Assembly: GCF_043555865.1 (NCBI RefSeq)
Contig: NZ_JBIGHY010000001.1
Coordinates: 930,001-994,000 of the forward strand
Source of the DNA: Pelomonas dachongensis
GTDB lineage: Bacteria > Pseudomonadota > Gammaproteobacteria > Burkholderiales > Burkholderiaceae_C
DNA length: 64,000 nt
Direction of reading: 5' to 3'
Shown here: in pieces, positions 32,654 to 41,713 of the stretch
Position numbering within the stretch: the first letter of the stretch is position 1
How the letters are laid out: each line of letters opens with the position of its first letter
Position numbers and translations under genes: made by a program
The notes under the pieces: model-generated
What the model was told of the DNA's origin: nothing
Seen by the model: only the letters and a program-made list of their open reading frames with translations
Database searches by the model: none

Positions 32654-34075
32654 TCAGAGCTTGGTGAACTTGATCCAGTTGATGTTCCAGCCGCCCTGGG
32701 CGGCGAAAACACCGACGTTGTAGGTGCCGGCTGTGAGGTTCACCGTGTGCGACACCGTGGCCCAGTTCTGCCAGCCGCCGGTGTTGGGCACACCGACCTG
32801 GCCCAGCGGGACGCTGCCGGCGTTCAGGTCCAGCGACAGCGTGCCTCCGCCCGGGCTGGCCACGCGGTACTCGACGCGGTAGCTGCCGCTGGTGGGGAAG
32901 CTGATGCCGTTGTAGGCCATCCAGTCGCCGGTCTCGATCCAGCCGACGTTCTGGCCGCCCTCGGTGCTGGCCTCAGTCTGCACGCCAGCCTGGGCGCTGA
33001 AGGCCTCGGCCTCGACCTGACGCGACCAGCCTGCGCCAGCTCGGGAGACGACGAGCGATGTGGCGCGGTCGTTGAAGCCCTGGTCCACCAAACAGCCGCT
33101 GTCGGCCGTGCGCGTCACGCTGGCGCCGCCGAAGTTGTCGCTGTCGAACAGCTGCACCTGCCAGCCTGCGCTCACGCGCAGCGACGACAGGTCGTTGTCG
33201 CCGACGCCCCGGGCCTGCAGCTGGGCGCGCGTGTAGCTGCCCTCGGGCAGGGACGCCGCATAGCCGCCGTAGTTGCAGTGCTGGTAGGCCGTGGCGACGC
33301 CGCCGGCCGCGGGGGCATACACCCGCACATAGTCCACGTGCATCTTGGCCGGCAGCGCGGCGGTGTTGACGTTGAAGCCCGGCCAGTTGCCACCGATGGC
33401 AAAGTTCAGCAGCAGGAAGAAGTCGTTGTGGAACTCGCTGGTGCCGTTGACGCCGTTGGCGATGCTGGCCTCGTGGTACTTGACGCCGTCCACGTACCAG
33501 CGGATGGCGCTGGCGTCCCACTCCACGGCGTAGACGTGCCAGTCGGTCACGCTGGTGGCCACGTTGCCGCTGTACTGCGCGTACTGGCCGGTGTGGTCCT
33601 GCCAGTGGATGGTGCCGTAGACCTTCTGCTCGTCGTTGATCTTCTCCATCACGTCGATCTCGCCGGAGGCCGGCCAGCCCACCTGCGGCAGGTTGGCGCC
33701 GAGCATCCAGAAGGCCGGCCACGCGCCGAGGAAGCTGGGGAGCTTCATGCGGGCCTCGATGCGGCCGTACTTGAAGGTCTTGACGCCTTGCGTCTTCATG
33801 CGGGCGGAGGTGTAGGCCATGCCGCCGAAGTTCTCGCGCCGCGCCGTGATGACCAGCGCGTTGTTCTCGATGCTGGCGTTCTCGCGCCGGTAGTACTGCA
33901 GCTCGTTGTTGCCCCAGCCATTGGCGCCGGTGCCAGTCTCGAAGACCCACTCGGGGCCGATGCTGCCGTTGAACTCGTCGCTCCAGACGAGTTGCCACTG
34001 CGCATGGGCCAGACCGGCTGCCGTGGCCAGCAATGCCGCCAGCGCGGGGCGAAAGAGGGATCTGAACAGTTTCAT
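32654..34075 (-). CDS. GH16 endo-beta-glucanase with crystallin-like and CBM6 domains
   Basis: 473-residue secreted enzyme (signal peptide about 1-26, ending AHAQ). The GH16 domain (about 27-255) carries the catalytic signature GEIDVMEK (Glu139, Asp141, Glu144), the typical laminarinase type. Next is a beta/gamma-crystallin-like module (about 262-345; CNYGGYAASLPEG and SDNFGGASVT). A CBM6-type domain (about 350-473) begins VEAEAFSAQ and ends WNINWIKF. It cleaves beta-1,3- or mixed beta-1,3-1,4-glucan. The start at 34075 follows GGAGA. The LacI operator at 34120-34133 sits 44 bp upstream. Confidence 0.92.
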   Translation of the reverse strand: MKLFRSLFRPALAALLATAAGLAHAQWQLVWSDEFNGSIGPEWVFETGTGANGWGNNELQYYRRENASIENNALVITARRENFGGMAYTSARMKTQGVKTFKYGRIEARMKLPSFLGAWPAFWMLGANLPQVGWPASGEIDVMEKINDEQKVYGTIHWQDHTGQYAQYSGNVATSVTDWHVYAVEWDASAIRWYVDGVKYHEASIANGVNGTSEFHNDFFLLLNFAIGGNWPGFNVNTAALPAKMHVDYVRVYAPAAGGVATAYQHCNYGGYAASLPEGSYTRAQLQARGVGDNDLSSLRVSAGWQVQLFDSDNFGGASVTRTADSGCLVDQGFNDRATSLVVSRAGAGWSRQVEAEAFSAQAGVQTEASTEGGQNVGWIETGDWMAYNGISFPTSGSYRVEYRVASPGGGTLSLDLNAGSVPLGQVGVPNTGGWQNWATVSHTVNLTAGTYNVGVFAAQGGWNINWIKFTKL

Positions 34076-34119
34076 TGGTGTCTCCAACAGGGTGATGCCC
34101 GCCGCCTGTATCGGCGACT

Positions 34120-34133
34120 TGAAAGCGCTTTCA
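34120..34133 (-). promoter_or_regulatory. LacI operator upstream of GH16
   Basis: Perfect TGAAAGCGCTTTCA palindrome, 45 bp before the GH16 start. Same sequence as at 31135, 31332 and 36371, placing GH16 in the LacI regulon. Confidence 0.75.
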
Positions 34134-34360
34134 GTTTTGCGTGCTTGAAAGCCCCGAGCAACGGGTGGCTGTGGCCGAAGTGAGGGACGGGCGGACCCGC
34201 ACCCCTGCGAGCGATCGACCAGATGCGCGAGCCATGCCGCCGGCAGGGGAGCGTCGCCAACCCGGCCGATGGCTGGGCTGGCGGCGGTGATGAACGCTCG
34301 AAGGGCGGCCGGTGCGGGGCAACCGGCGACCTTCAGCGCACGCTGCGAGTCAGCAGTCGC

Positions 34361-36070
34361 TCACTTCCAGGGCGCGTTCTGCAGCGCCGGGTCGTCCACC
34401 AGACCCAGGCTGCCCGCAGCCTTGCGGCCGATGGTGCCCGGCGAGGCCAGCGTCGCGCTGCCGCAGGCGCCGTTGGCGGTCTTCAGCGCCTGCCACAGCA
34501 TCGCGCCGTCACGTGGGTTGCGGTTCGCCAGCGTGCTGGTGGTGACGGCGTTCAGGTAGCGCTCGACCGAGTAGGGCTGGTTGATGGTCTGGCCGTAGCT
34601 GTTCTTCAGGATGACCGAGCCCGTGCACTGCGCATCGGCGTTGTTCACCACCAGCTGGCCACCCGCCCAGCCCTCCGGCGCAGTCTCGAAACCGATGGAC
34701 ACGATGGTGCTGCTCGGGAACAGCTGGCGGTACTGCTTCCAGGCCGTCACGCCGTCGTAGTTCTCGTAGCGCGCGTCGTAGCTCATGATGTTGACGAGGT
34801 TGAACGCGGTCTTCAGCGCGGGGTAGGCGTTGACCAGCTGGCGCTCCAGGCCGGCCTTGCCACCCCAGTAGCTGACGCCGACGCCCGTGCACTGCGGATC
34901 GTTCTGCGTGGCGCCGGTGCAGTCCGCGCCGGTGGACCAGCCGGCCACGCTGAGGATGCGGCCTCCGCCGGCCAGGTCCACGGCCTTGCGCATCGCCTTC
35001 ACGGCACCCGCGTAGCCGTCCAGCCCTTCGATTTCGTAGTCCACGTCCAGGCCGTCGAAGCCGACGTCCTTCATCAGGGTGGCCAGCGCCGTGATGGTCG
35101 GCCCGCTGCCGGCATGGCCCTCGGCTGACAGCTGGCTCCAGCTGTTGTAGGTGGCGCCGCCCACGGCCAGGATGACCTTGATGTTCCGGGCGTGCAGCAC
35201 GTCGATGGCGGCCTTGATGTCTGACGGCCGGCCGTTGAAGTTGATGCCCGTGCCGGACCAGTTGTTGGCCGCCATGCCGCCCCAGGTGAAGTTGGGCTGC
35301 GCGAACGCGACGACCACATGCGTGTAGTTGGCCGGAATGCGCGCGAAGTTGCTGACCTGGAAGACCTGGTTCAGCGTCTTGCCGCTGGCATCGAACCAGT
35401 TGTCGCTCCAGGTCGGGTAATAGACCGTGTAGGCGCGGCCGTTCTGCGTGGCGGAGCGCGCGGCCGGGTCGGTCAGGTCGGGCGACGGCGCCGGACCCGG
35501 CGAGGGTGCCGGGCCAGGCGAGGGCGCTGGGCCGGGGGAGGGAGCCGGGCCCGTGTTGCAGGCGCCCTGCGACGTCCACGGCTGGCCGCTGCCGACTGGG
35601 CCGCTGTTGCTGGCGGGGTCGTTGCCCTGCGTCCACCAGTTGGCCTTGTAGTTGGTGCTGCCCTTGCTGGCGATGGCGCCGCCGCCGTAGGCGGTGGCGG
35701 CGACCCAGGTCGGCGCACAGCTGCCGCTGGGCGCGGGGGCAGGTGTCGGCGCCGGCGTGGGAGATGGCGTCGGTGAGGGTGTCGGAGCAGGCGTCGGCGC
35801 GGGCGATGGTGACGGGCCCGACGAGGTGCCGATGTCGGTCCACAGCGACGCGTTGGTTGGGTTCCAGCCCGTGGACGCGTAGTCGGTCTGGTTGACCGTC
35901 GCGCGGTAGAGGCGGCCCTGGTAGGTCACGACGGTGCCCGCCGTGTAGTAGGTGTCCGGCGTCCAGGCGGGATAGGTCTGGGCGTGCGCGCCGAGTGCGA
36001 AGGCGGCGGCCGTGATGACCGCCAAGCGGCGCAGCTGGTGCGCCGTAATGCCGTGTGAGGCTTGCTTCAT
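34361..36070 (-). CDS. GH18 chitinase with two CBM5/12 domains
   Basis: 569-residue secreted chitinase (signal peptide about 1-30). Two small chitin-binding CBM5/12 modules come first (YPAWTPDTYYTAGTVVTYQG at about 33; the second, WVAATAYGGGAIAS, at about 122). Proline-rich linkers separate them from the GH18 barrel (about 210-530). The active-site motif DGLDVDYE places the catalytic acid at Glu346. It hydrolyses chitin by substrate-assisted catalysis. It lies divergent from the ABC importer operon and between LacI-regulated genes, but no copy of the LacI palindrome is placed for its own promoter except the site near 36371. Half-sites at 36181-36227 may serve a separate regulator. Confidence 0.93.
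   Translation of the reverse strand: MKQASHGITAHQLRRLAVITAAAFALGAHAQTYPAWTPDTYYTAGTVVTYQGRLYRATVNQTDYASTGWNPTNASLWTDIGTSSGPSPSPAPTPAPTPSPTPSPTPAPTPAPAPSGSCAPTWVAATAYGGGAIASKGSTNYKANWWTQGNDPASNSGPVGSGQPWTSQGACNTGPAPSPGPAPSPGPAPSPGPAPSPDLTDPAARSATQNGRAYTVYYPTWSDNWFDASGKTLNQVFQVSNFARIPANYTHVVVAFAQPNFTWGGMAANNWSGTGINFNGRPSDIKAAIDVLHARNIKVILAVGGATYNSWSQLSAEGHAGSGPTITALATLMKDVGFDGLDVDYEIEGLDGYAGAVKAMRKAVDLAGGGRILSVAGWSTGADCTGATQNDPQCTGVGVSYWGGKAGLERQLVNAYPALKTAFNLVNIMSYDARYENYDGVTAWKQYRQLFPSSTIVSIGFETAPEGWAGGQLVVNNADAQCTGSVILKNSYGQTINQPYSVERYLNAVTTSTLANRNPRDGAMLWQALKTANGACGSATLASPGTIGRKAAGSLGLVDDPALQNAPWK
35481..35552. repeat. 18-bp tandem repeat coding the chitinase linker
   Basis: Four imperfect 18-bp units (35481, 35499, 35517, 35535) encode repeated GPAPSP hexapeptides between CBM and catalytic domain. 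Such linkers vary in copy number between strains. Confidence 0.8.
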
Positions 36071-36180
36071 GGGAGAAGTCCTGTGTTTTGAGTGCTCGTG
36101 GTGGGCGCCGGCCGCCCGGGTGTGCTGCGGCCACGCCGGCGATGGGCCTGCCGCTCCGTGCAGGCTCTGGAGCTGGCTTC

Positions 36181-36227
36181 AACTGGTATTCATCCAGTTT
36201 GCGACTTCTGCCACCTCCTAAATACCA
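36181..36227. promoter_or_regulatory. Inverted half-sites upstream of chitinase
   Basis: AACTGG (36181-36186) and CCAGTT (36194-36199) form an inverted repeat. TGGTATT at 36184-36190 is mirrored by AATACCA at 36221-36227. The TGGT/ACCA half-sites recall HutC/GntR-type boxes such as the DasR dre site for aminosugar control, but the match is partial. The 36071-36388 gap otherwise shows only the LacI operator at 36371. Confidence 0.35.
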
Positions 36228-36370
36228 CTTTGCAAACCGGCGACGGTGGCGTCACGGGTGGAAACCCAGGGTTCGGGTCACAAAACGTTGCGGCCCTCGG
36301 CCATCCTTCGTGTCCGGTGGGCCTAGGGTTTGTGCGGCTTGGGGTCGGGGGTGGCGTTGGCACACAATCT

Positions 36371-36384
36371 TGAAAGCGCTTTCA
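36371..36384 (+). promoter_or_regulatory. LacI operator at the ABC importer promoter
   Basis: Perfect TGAAAGCGCTTTCA ending only four bases before the SBP start codon. There is therefore no room for a usual ribosome-binding site. A candidate -10 (CACAAT at 36363) and -35 (TTGGGG at 36339) would place the transcription start inside the operator. Confidence 0.7.
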
Positions 36385-36388
36385 AACC

Positions 36389-37678
36389 ATGTCAGTTCCC
36401 AACGATCTCTCTCGCCGACACCTGCTAGCAGCTGCTATGGGCGGTGCGTCAGCATCCTGGTTGGGCGTCAGCCCGGCCCAGGCCGGCGCCGTCGGCCAGC
36501 CGCTCACGGTGGCGGCCTTCCCGCTGGTGGACGTCATCGCCAAAGATCTGCTGAAGGACTGGCAGCGCAGTCACCCCGGCGTGCGCACCCAGGTCATCAG
36601 CCGCCAATACGACGACCACCACACCGCCATGACGACGGCGCTGTCCACCTCGGGTCACCTGCCCGACGTCATCGCGCTGGAAACCAGCTATCTGGGCCGC
36701 TTCTCGCTGGGCGCGGGGCTGGAAGACCTGTCCGCGCCGGCGTTTGGCGCCGAGCGCTTCAAGGATCGCTTCGTGCCGTTCGCCATCGAGACCGCGCGCA
36801 ACCGCCAGGGCGTCATCGTGGCCATGCCCAGCGACATCGGTCCCGGCTCGCTGTTCTACCGCTCCGACCTGCTGGCCCAGGCGGGCCTGAAGGAAGACGA
36901 CCTGACGCGCTCCTGGGACAGCTATGTCGATGCCGGTCGGCAGCTCAAGGCCAGGACCGGCGCCTACCTGATCGGCGACGTGCGGCTGCTGAAGGACATC
37001 ATCGTGCGCGCCGGCACGCCGCCGGGCGAGGGGCAGTTCTTCGACCAGCAGCAGCGCCCGCAGATCACGTCGCCGCGCTTCGTGCGCGCGTTCGAGCTGG
37101 CACGCCAGGTGCGCCAGCGGGGCCTGGACGCGCGCGTGGAGGTCTGGCAGAACGACTGGGCCGAGATGCTCAAGCGCGGCCGCCTGGCCACCGAAATGTC
37201 GGGTGCTTGGATGGCCGGCCAGATGGCCAACTGGGTGGCGCCCGGTACGGCCGGCAAGTGGCGCGTGGCGCAGTTGCCGGAGAACAGCTACTGCTCCTAC
37301 GGCGGCACCTACTACGCCATCCCGCGCCGCTCGGCGCCCGAACGCAAGCAGCTGGCCTGGCAGCTCATCCAGGAACTGACGCTCAGCCCGCAGCGCCAGT
37401 TCGAGGCCTTCAAGTCGCAGGACGCGTTTCCGGCGCTGCTGGCCGCGCAGCAGGGCGACTTCTTCGACCAGCCGCTGCCCTTCCTCGGCGGTCAGAAGGC
37501 CCGTCAGCTGTGGCGCGACGCGGCCCGGCGAATCCCCGTCGTCAAGATGCACAAGCAGCAGAAGTTCGCCGACGAAGTCATCAACGCGGAGCTGGACAAC
37601 GTGCTGGAGTACGGCAAGCCCATCCCCAAGGCGCTGGAAGACGCGCAAGCCCTGCTGCTGCACCGCGCCAACCGCTGA
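36389..37678 (+). CDS. ABC sugar-binding protein (family 1 SBP)
   Basis: 429-residue extracellular solute-binding protein of the oligosaccharide class. It has a twin-arginine-like signal (LSRRHLLAAAMGG, cleavage near residue 32) and a two-lobe fold with typical PDVIALETSYLGRF, GSLFYRSDLL and YAIPRRSA motifs. It captures a sugar, probably a beta-glucoside or gluco-oligosaccharide, in the periplasm. It heads an operon with two permeases, GH1 and GH16, with a 2-bp gap to the first permease. No ATPase gene is in the operon; the UgpC/MalK-like ATPase at 47020 may serve it. Controlled by the LacI operator directly upstream. Confidence 0.9.
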   Translation: MSVPNDLSRRHLLAAAMGGASASWLGVSPAQAGAVGQPLTVAAFPLVDVIAKDLLKDWQRSHPGVRTQVISRQYDDHHTAMTTALSTSGHLPDVIALETSYLGRFSLGAGLEDLSAPAFGAERFKDRFVPFAIETARNRQGVIVAMPSDIGPGSLFYRSDLLAQAGLKEDDLTRSWDSYVDAGRQLKARTGAYLIGDVRLLKDIIVRAGTPPGEGQFFDQQQRPQITSPRFVRAFELARQVRQRGLDARVEVWQNDWAEMLKRGRLATEMSGAWMAGQMANWVAPGTAGKWRVAQLPENSYCSYGGTYYAIPRRSAPERKQLAWQLIQELTLSPQRQFEAFKSQDAFPALLAAQQGDFFDQPLPFLGGQKARQLWRDAARRIPVVKMHKQQKFADEVINAELDNVLEYGKPIPKALEDAQALLLHRANR

Positions 37679-37680
37679 TC

Positions 37681-38577
37681 ATGAAATACCGCATCCCCGC
37701 CCGCTGGGCGCCCTACCTGCTGGTCAGCCCGTTCCTGATCCTGTTCGCGGTGTTCGGGCTGTTCCCGCTGTTGTTTTCCGCGTGGCTGGCGTTCCAGTCG
37801 TGGGAGCCCACCAGCGGCATCGAGTCCATGACGTTCGTGGGTGTCGACAACTTCGTCTTCGCGCTGACCGACCGCTGGTTCTGGAAGTCGCTCTACAACA
37901 CGATGTGGCTGGCCGTCGTGGCGGGCCTGCCGCAGCACTTGGTGGCGTTGCCGCTGGCGGTGTTCCTGCACCAGGCCTTCGGCCGCTGGCGCGGGCTGTT
38001 CTCGGGCGCGTACTTCCTGCCCTACATCACGTCCACGGTGGCCATCTCGATGCTGTTCGGCTCGCTGTTCTCCACGGACTACGGCCTCGTCAACCAGGCG
38101 CTGCACGCGCTGTTCGGCACCGAGAACATCAACTGGATGCGATCGCCGGACGCCATCAAGCCGGCCGTCGCAATGGTGGTGTTCTGGCGCTACGTGGGCT
38201 TCAACCTCGTGCTGTACCTGGCCGCGCTGCAGACCCTTCCCAAGGATCTCTACCAAGCCGCCACGCTGGACGGCGCCGGCCCCTGGCAGCAGTTCTGGCG
38301 CATCACGCTGCCAGGCATCAAGCCCATGATCCTGTTCGGCGTGACGCTGTCCATCATCGGCGGGCTGCAGCTGTTCGAGGAGCCCTTCATCCTGACCAAC
38401 GGCAAGGGCGGTGCCGACCAGGCGGCGATGACGGTGGGCATGTACCTCTACCGCCTGGCCTTCGACTTCAGCGACTTCGGTGGCGCCAGCGCCCTGGCCT
38501 GGATCATGTTCGGCGTCATCGCGCTGCTGACCTGGCTGACCAACCAGGCGTTCGCTGACCGGCAGGTGAAGGCATGA
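37681..38577 (+). CDS. ABC sugar permease (MalF/UgpA type)
   Basis: 298-residue inner-membrane permease with six hydrophobic segments. The EAA-type ATPase contact loop is AATLDGAGPWQQFWRITLPG. It starts MKYRIPARWAPYLLVSPFLI two bases after the SBP stop and overlaps the next permease by ATGA. It pairs with the following permease to form the channel for the SBP cargo. Confidence 0.92.
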   Translation: MKYRIPARWAPYLLVSPFLILFAVFGLFPLLFSAWLAFQSWEPTSGIESMTFVGVDNFVFALTDRWFWKSLYNTMWLAVVAGLPQHLVALPLAVFLHQAFGRWRGLFSGAYFLPYITSTVAISMLFGSLFSTDYGLVNQALHALFGTENINWMRSPDAIKPAVAMVVFWRYVGFNLVLYLAALQTLPKDLYQAATLDGAGPWQQFWRITLPGIKPMILFGVTLSIIGGLQLFEEPFILTNGKGGADQAAMTVGMYLYRLAFDFSDFGGASALAWIMFGVIALLTWLTNQAFADRQVKA

Positions 38578-39392
38578 ACAAGACCTCCAAGCTGCTGGCC
38601 TACGCCATCGTGGGCATCGGTGCGTTGATCATGCTGGCGCCGTTCTATTTCATGTTCGTGTTCGCGACGCAGTCGCGCACGGACATCTTCAACGTGCCGC
38701 CGCCGCTGTTCTTCAGCACGGAGCTGCTGAACAACCTGCAGATCCTGACGACGCGGCTGCCGTTCTGGAAGAACGTCGGCTGGAGCCTGTACGTGGGCCT
38801 GATGTCCACGGGTCTCACGCTGCTGTTCTGCTCCATGGCCGGCTATGCGTTCGCGATGCTGGAGTTTCGCTTCAAGAAGACGCTGTTCGCGCTCGTCATG
38901 GGGACCATGATGGTGCCGGCGTTCATGAACATGATCCCCAGCTTCATGGTGATGGACGCGCTGGGCTGGATCGACACGCACCGCGCGCTGTACCTGCCCG
39001 GCGCGGCCAGCGCGTTCGGCATCTTCCTGATGCGCCAGTTCGCGGCCAGCACGGTGCCCAAGGAGCTGCTGAGCGCCGCGCGCATCGACGGCGCCAGCGA
39101 GCTGGGCATCTACTGGCGCATCGCGCTGCCGCTGATGAAGCCGGCGCTGGGCACGCTGGGCCTCATCACCTTCATCAGTTCATGGAACAACTTCATGAAC
39201 CCGCTGATCGTCATGCGCACGGCCGAGAACTACACGCTGCCCCTGGCGCTGCGCAGCCTGTTCAGCACCACGTCCACCGAGTGGGGGGCACTGATGGCCG
39301 GCTCAGCCATCGCCACGCTGCCGCTCATCGTCCTGTTCGTCATCTCCTCGCGCCAGCTGATCGCGGGCCTCACCGCCGGCGCGGTCAAGTAA
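38574..39392 (+). CDS. ABC sugar permease (MalG/UgpE type)
   Basis: 272-residue permease with six membrane segments. The contact loop reads SAARIDGASELGIYWRIALP, the usual MalG-type EAA motif. The start is coupled to the first permease (4-bp overlap), and the GH1 gene follows after 19 bp. Inner membrane. Confidence 0.92.
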   Translation: MNKTSKLLAYAIVGIGALIMLAPFYFMFVFATQSRTDIFNVPPPLFFSTELLNNLQILTTRLPFWKNVGWSLYVGLMSTGLTLLFCSMAGYAFAMLEFRFKKTLFALVMGTMMVPAFMNMIPSFMVMDALGWIDTHRALYLPGAASAFGIFLMRQFAASTVPKELLSAARIDGASELGIYWRIALPLMKPALGTLGLITFISSWNNFMNPLIVMRTAENYTLPLALRSLFSTTSTEWGALMAGSAIATLPLIVLFVISSRQLIAGLTAGAVK

Positions 39393-39411
39393 AGCAACAA
39401 CAGCCCTGCTC

Positions 39412-40773
39412 ATGTCACAAGTTCCCCTGCACCGCCCGCTGCATCAGCACTTTGCGCCCGACTTCGTCTGGGGTGTGGCCACCAGTAGCTTCCAGATCGA
39501 GGGCGCTGCCTTCGAGGACGGCAAGGGCGAGTCCATCTGGGACCGGTTCTGCCAGCAGCCCGGTGCCATCGCCGACGCCAGCAACGGCCACGTCGCCTGC
39601 GACCATTACCACCGGCTCGACGAAGACCTGGACCTGATCGCGTCGCTGGGCGTCAACGCCTACCGCTTCTCCATCGCCTGGCCGCGCGTGCAGCCCGCTG
39701 GCCATGGCGAGTTCAACCCCCAGGGCCTGGACTTCTACGAGCGCCTGGTCGATGGCTTGAAGCGCCGGGGCATCCAGGCCTGGGCCACGTTGAACCACTG
39801 GGACCTGCCGCAAGGGCTGCAGGACCGTGGCGGCTGGAACGACCGCGACACGGTGCACCGCTTCGTCGACTACGCGCGCCACGTGCAGGCGCGCCTCGGT
39901 GACCGCATCGACGGCCTGACCACGCACAACGAGCCCTGGGTCGTCGCCACGCTGGGCCATGAACAGGGCGTCTTCGCGCCCGGCATCAAGAACCGAAAGA
40001 TCGCCACGCAGGTGGCGCACCACCTGCTGCTGAGCCACGGCCTGGCCCTGCAGGCGCTGCGGGCCGACGGCGCGCAACGTTCGAACAAGTGCCAGCTGGG
40101 CATCGTGCTCAACCTCAGCTCCTGGGTACCGGCCACCGCCATGCCGGCCGACATCGCTGCCGCTCGCCTGGCCGACGCGCATGGCCGCCGCTGGTACACC
40201 GACCCGCTGTTCAAGGGCAGCTATCCCGACGATGCGCTGGCCGACCTGGGCGCCGACGCGCCGGTCGTGCAGGCCGGCGACATGCAGGCCATCGCGCAGC
40301 CCATGGACTACCTGGGCGTCAATTACTACACCCGCGCCGTCATGTCGGCCAGCGGCGAGGCCTGGGATGCGAAGGCGCGCGGCCTTCCCGTGTCGGACAT
40401 GGACTGGGAGATCTACCCCCAGGGCCTGACCGACCTGTTGGTGGGCCTGAAGCACGACTACGCCGACCTGCCGCCGGTCTACATCACCGAGAACGGCGGC
40501 GCCTTCAAGGACGACCAGCTGCAGGCCGGCCGCGTGCAGGATGATGACCGCATCGCCTACCTGCGCGAGCACATCGCCGCCGTGGCCAGTGCCATGCAAC
40601 TGGGCGTGCCGATGGCCGGCTACATGGTGTGGAGCCTGCTGGACAACTTCGAGTGGGCCAGCGGCTACCTGAAGCGCTTCGGTATCGTGCATGTGGATTA
40701 CGACACGCAGGTCCGCACCCCCAAGGCCAGCGCCGACTGGTACCGCCAGTTCCTGCGCGACTGGCGAGGCTGA
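39412..40773 (+). CDS. GH1 beta-glucosidase
   Basis: 453-residue cytoplasmic enzyme without signal peptide; full GH1 length. Acid/base Glu174 in TTHNEPWVVA, nucleophile Glu360 in VYITENGGAF. Further GH1 hallmarks are FVWGVATSSFQIEGA, TLNHWDLPQGLQ, LGVNYYTR and WSLLDNFEWASGY. It hydrolyses imported cellobiose, laminaribiose or other beta-glucosides to glucose. Fourth gene of the SBP-permease-permease-GH1-GH16 operon. Confidence 0.94.
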   Translation: MSQVPLHRPLHQHFAPDFVWGVATSSFQIEGAAFEDGKGESIWDRFCQQPGAIADASNGHVACDHYHRLDEDLDLIASLGVNAYRFSIAWPRVQPAGHGEFNPQGLDFYERLVDGLKRRGIQAWATLNHWDLPQGLQDRGGWNDRDTVHRFVDYARHVQARLGDRIDGLTTHNEPWVVATLGHEQGVFAPGIKNRKIATQVAHHLLLSHGLALQALRADGAQRSNKCQLGIVLNLSSWVPATAMPADIAAARLADAHGRRWYTDPLFKGSYPDDALADLGADAPVVQAGDMQAIAQPMDYLGVNYYTRAVMSASGEAWDAKARGLPVSDMDWEIYPQGLTDLLVGLKHDYADLPPVYITENGGAFKDDQLQAGRVQDDDRIAYLREHIAAVASAMQLGVPMAGYMVWSLLDNFEWASGYLKRFGIVHVDYDTQVRTPKASADWYRQFLRDWRG

Positions 40774-40801
40774 TCCCATAGCGACAACCGGAGACGACGA
40801 C

Positions 40802-41695
40802 ATGAAAGACATCACCCCCGCACCCAGTCCCTGGCGAGGCCTGCTGCCCGTCATCGCCGCCGCACTGACCGCCTGCGGCGGGGGCGGCGCTGCCGTCGCC
40901 GCACCCACTTCCGCCCCCGCGTCGGCAACGGCTGCCGGCAAGTGGACGCTGGTCTGGAGCGACGAGTTCAACGACGCGGCCGGCACCGTGCCCAAGGCCG
41001 CGACCTGGAACTACGACCTTGGCAACGCCGAGAACAACGGCTGGGGCAACCGCGAGTTCCAGTACTACACGAAGGATGCGCGCAACGCGCAGACCGACGG
41101 CAATGGCTTGCTGGTCATCAGCGCCGAGAAGGCCACCAACCCCGGCCCGTGCTGGAACGGCAAGCCGTGCGAGTACACGTCGGCACGCATCCACACCAAC
41201 AACAAGGTCAGCTTCACCTACGGCAAGGTCGAGGCGCGCATGAAGCTGCCCACCGGCAAGGGCGTCTGGCCGGCCTTCTGGACGCTGGGCACCGACATCG
41301 CCACCAACCCGTGGCCGGCGTCGGGTGAGATCGACATCATGGAGTTCGTGCCGCAGACGCCGAACTCGACCTACGGCACGCTGCACGGCCCCGGCTATTC
41401 GGGCGCGAAGGGCATCGGCAAGCCGGTCGACCTCGGCGCGCCGGTGGTCAACGACTTCCACACCTACACCATCATCAAACGGCCCAACGAGATCGTTTGG
41501 TACGTCGATGGCAAGGAGTACCACCGCCTGACGCCGGCCCAGCTGCCGGCGGGCGGCACCTGGGTGTTCGAGAAGCCCTTCTTCGTCATCCTGAACCTGG
41601 CCATCGGCGGGGACTGGCCCGGTGCGCCGGATGCGACCACCCCGCTGCCCGCCAAGATGCTCGTGGACTGGGTGCGGATCTACAAGGAAAACTGA
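40802..41695 (+). CDS. GH16 beta-glucanase lipoprotein
   Basis: 297-residue surface or periplasmic lipoprotein. The signal ends AALTAC, giving lipidated Cys25, followed by GGGG and an alanine/proline tether. The GH16 domain has the signature GEIDIMEF (Glu176, Asp178, Glu181) and GVWPAFWTLG. It is the single-domain companion of the multidomain GH16 at 32654, without CBM. The start at 40802 follows GGAGA. It ends the ABC/GH1 operon, and a stem-loop follows. Confidence 0.92.
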   Translation: MKDITPAPSPWRGLLPVIAAALTACGGGGAAVAAPTSAPASATAAGKWTLVWSDEFNDAAGTVPKAATWNYDLGNAENNGWGNREFQYYTKDARNAQTDGNGLLVISAEKATNPGPCWNGKPCEYTSARIHTNNKVSFTYGKVEARMKLPTGKGVWPAFWTLGTDIATNPWPASGEIDIMEFVPQTPNSTYGTLHGPGYSGAKGIGKPVDLGAPVVNDFHTYTIIKRPNEIVWYVDGKEYHRLTPAQLPAGGTWVFEKPFFVILNLAIGGDWPGAPDATTPLPAKMLVDWVRIYKEN

Positions 41696-41713
41696 GCCCT
41701 CGTTCGGGATTCG

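Noticed and set aside
36357..36374. TTGGCAC resembling a sigma54 -24 element
   Set aside because: The downstream TTG is one base out of register and lacks the conserved GC at -12.
36055..37680. In-frame upstream extension of the first ABC permease
   Set aside because: The extension lies antisense-like over the SBP gene in another frame; the permease clearly starts at 37681 with its first membrane helix.
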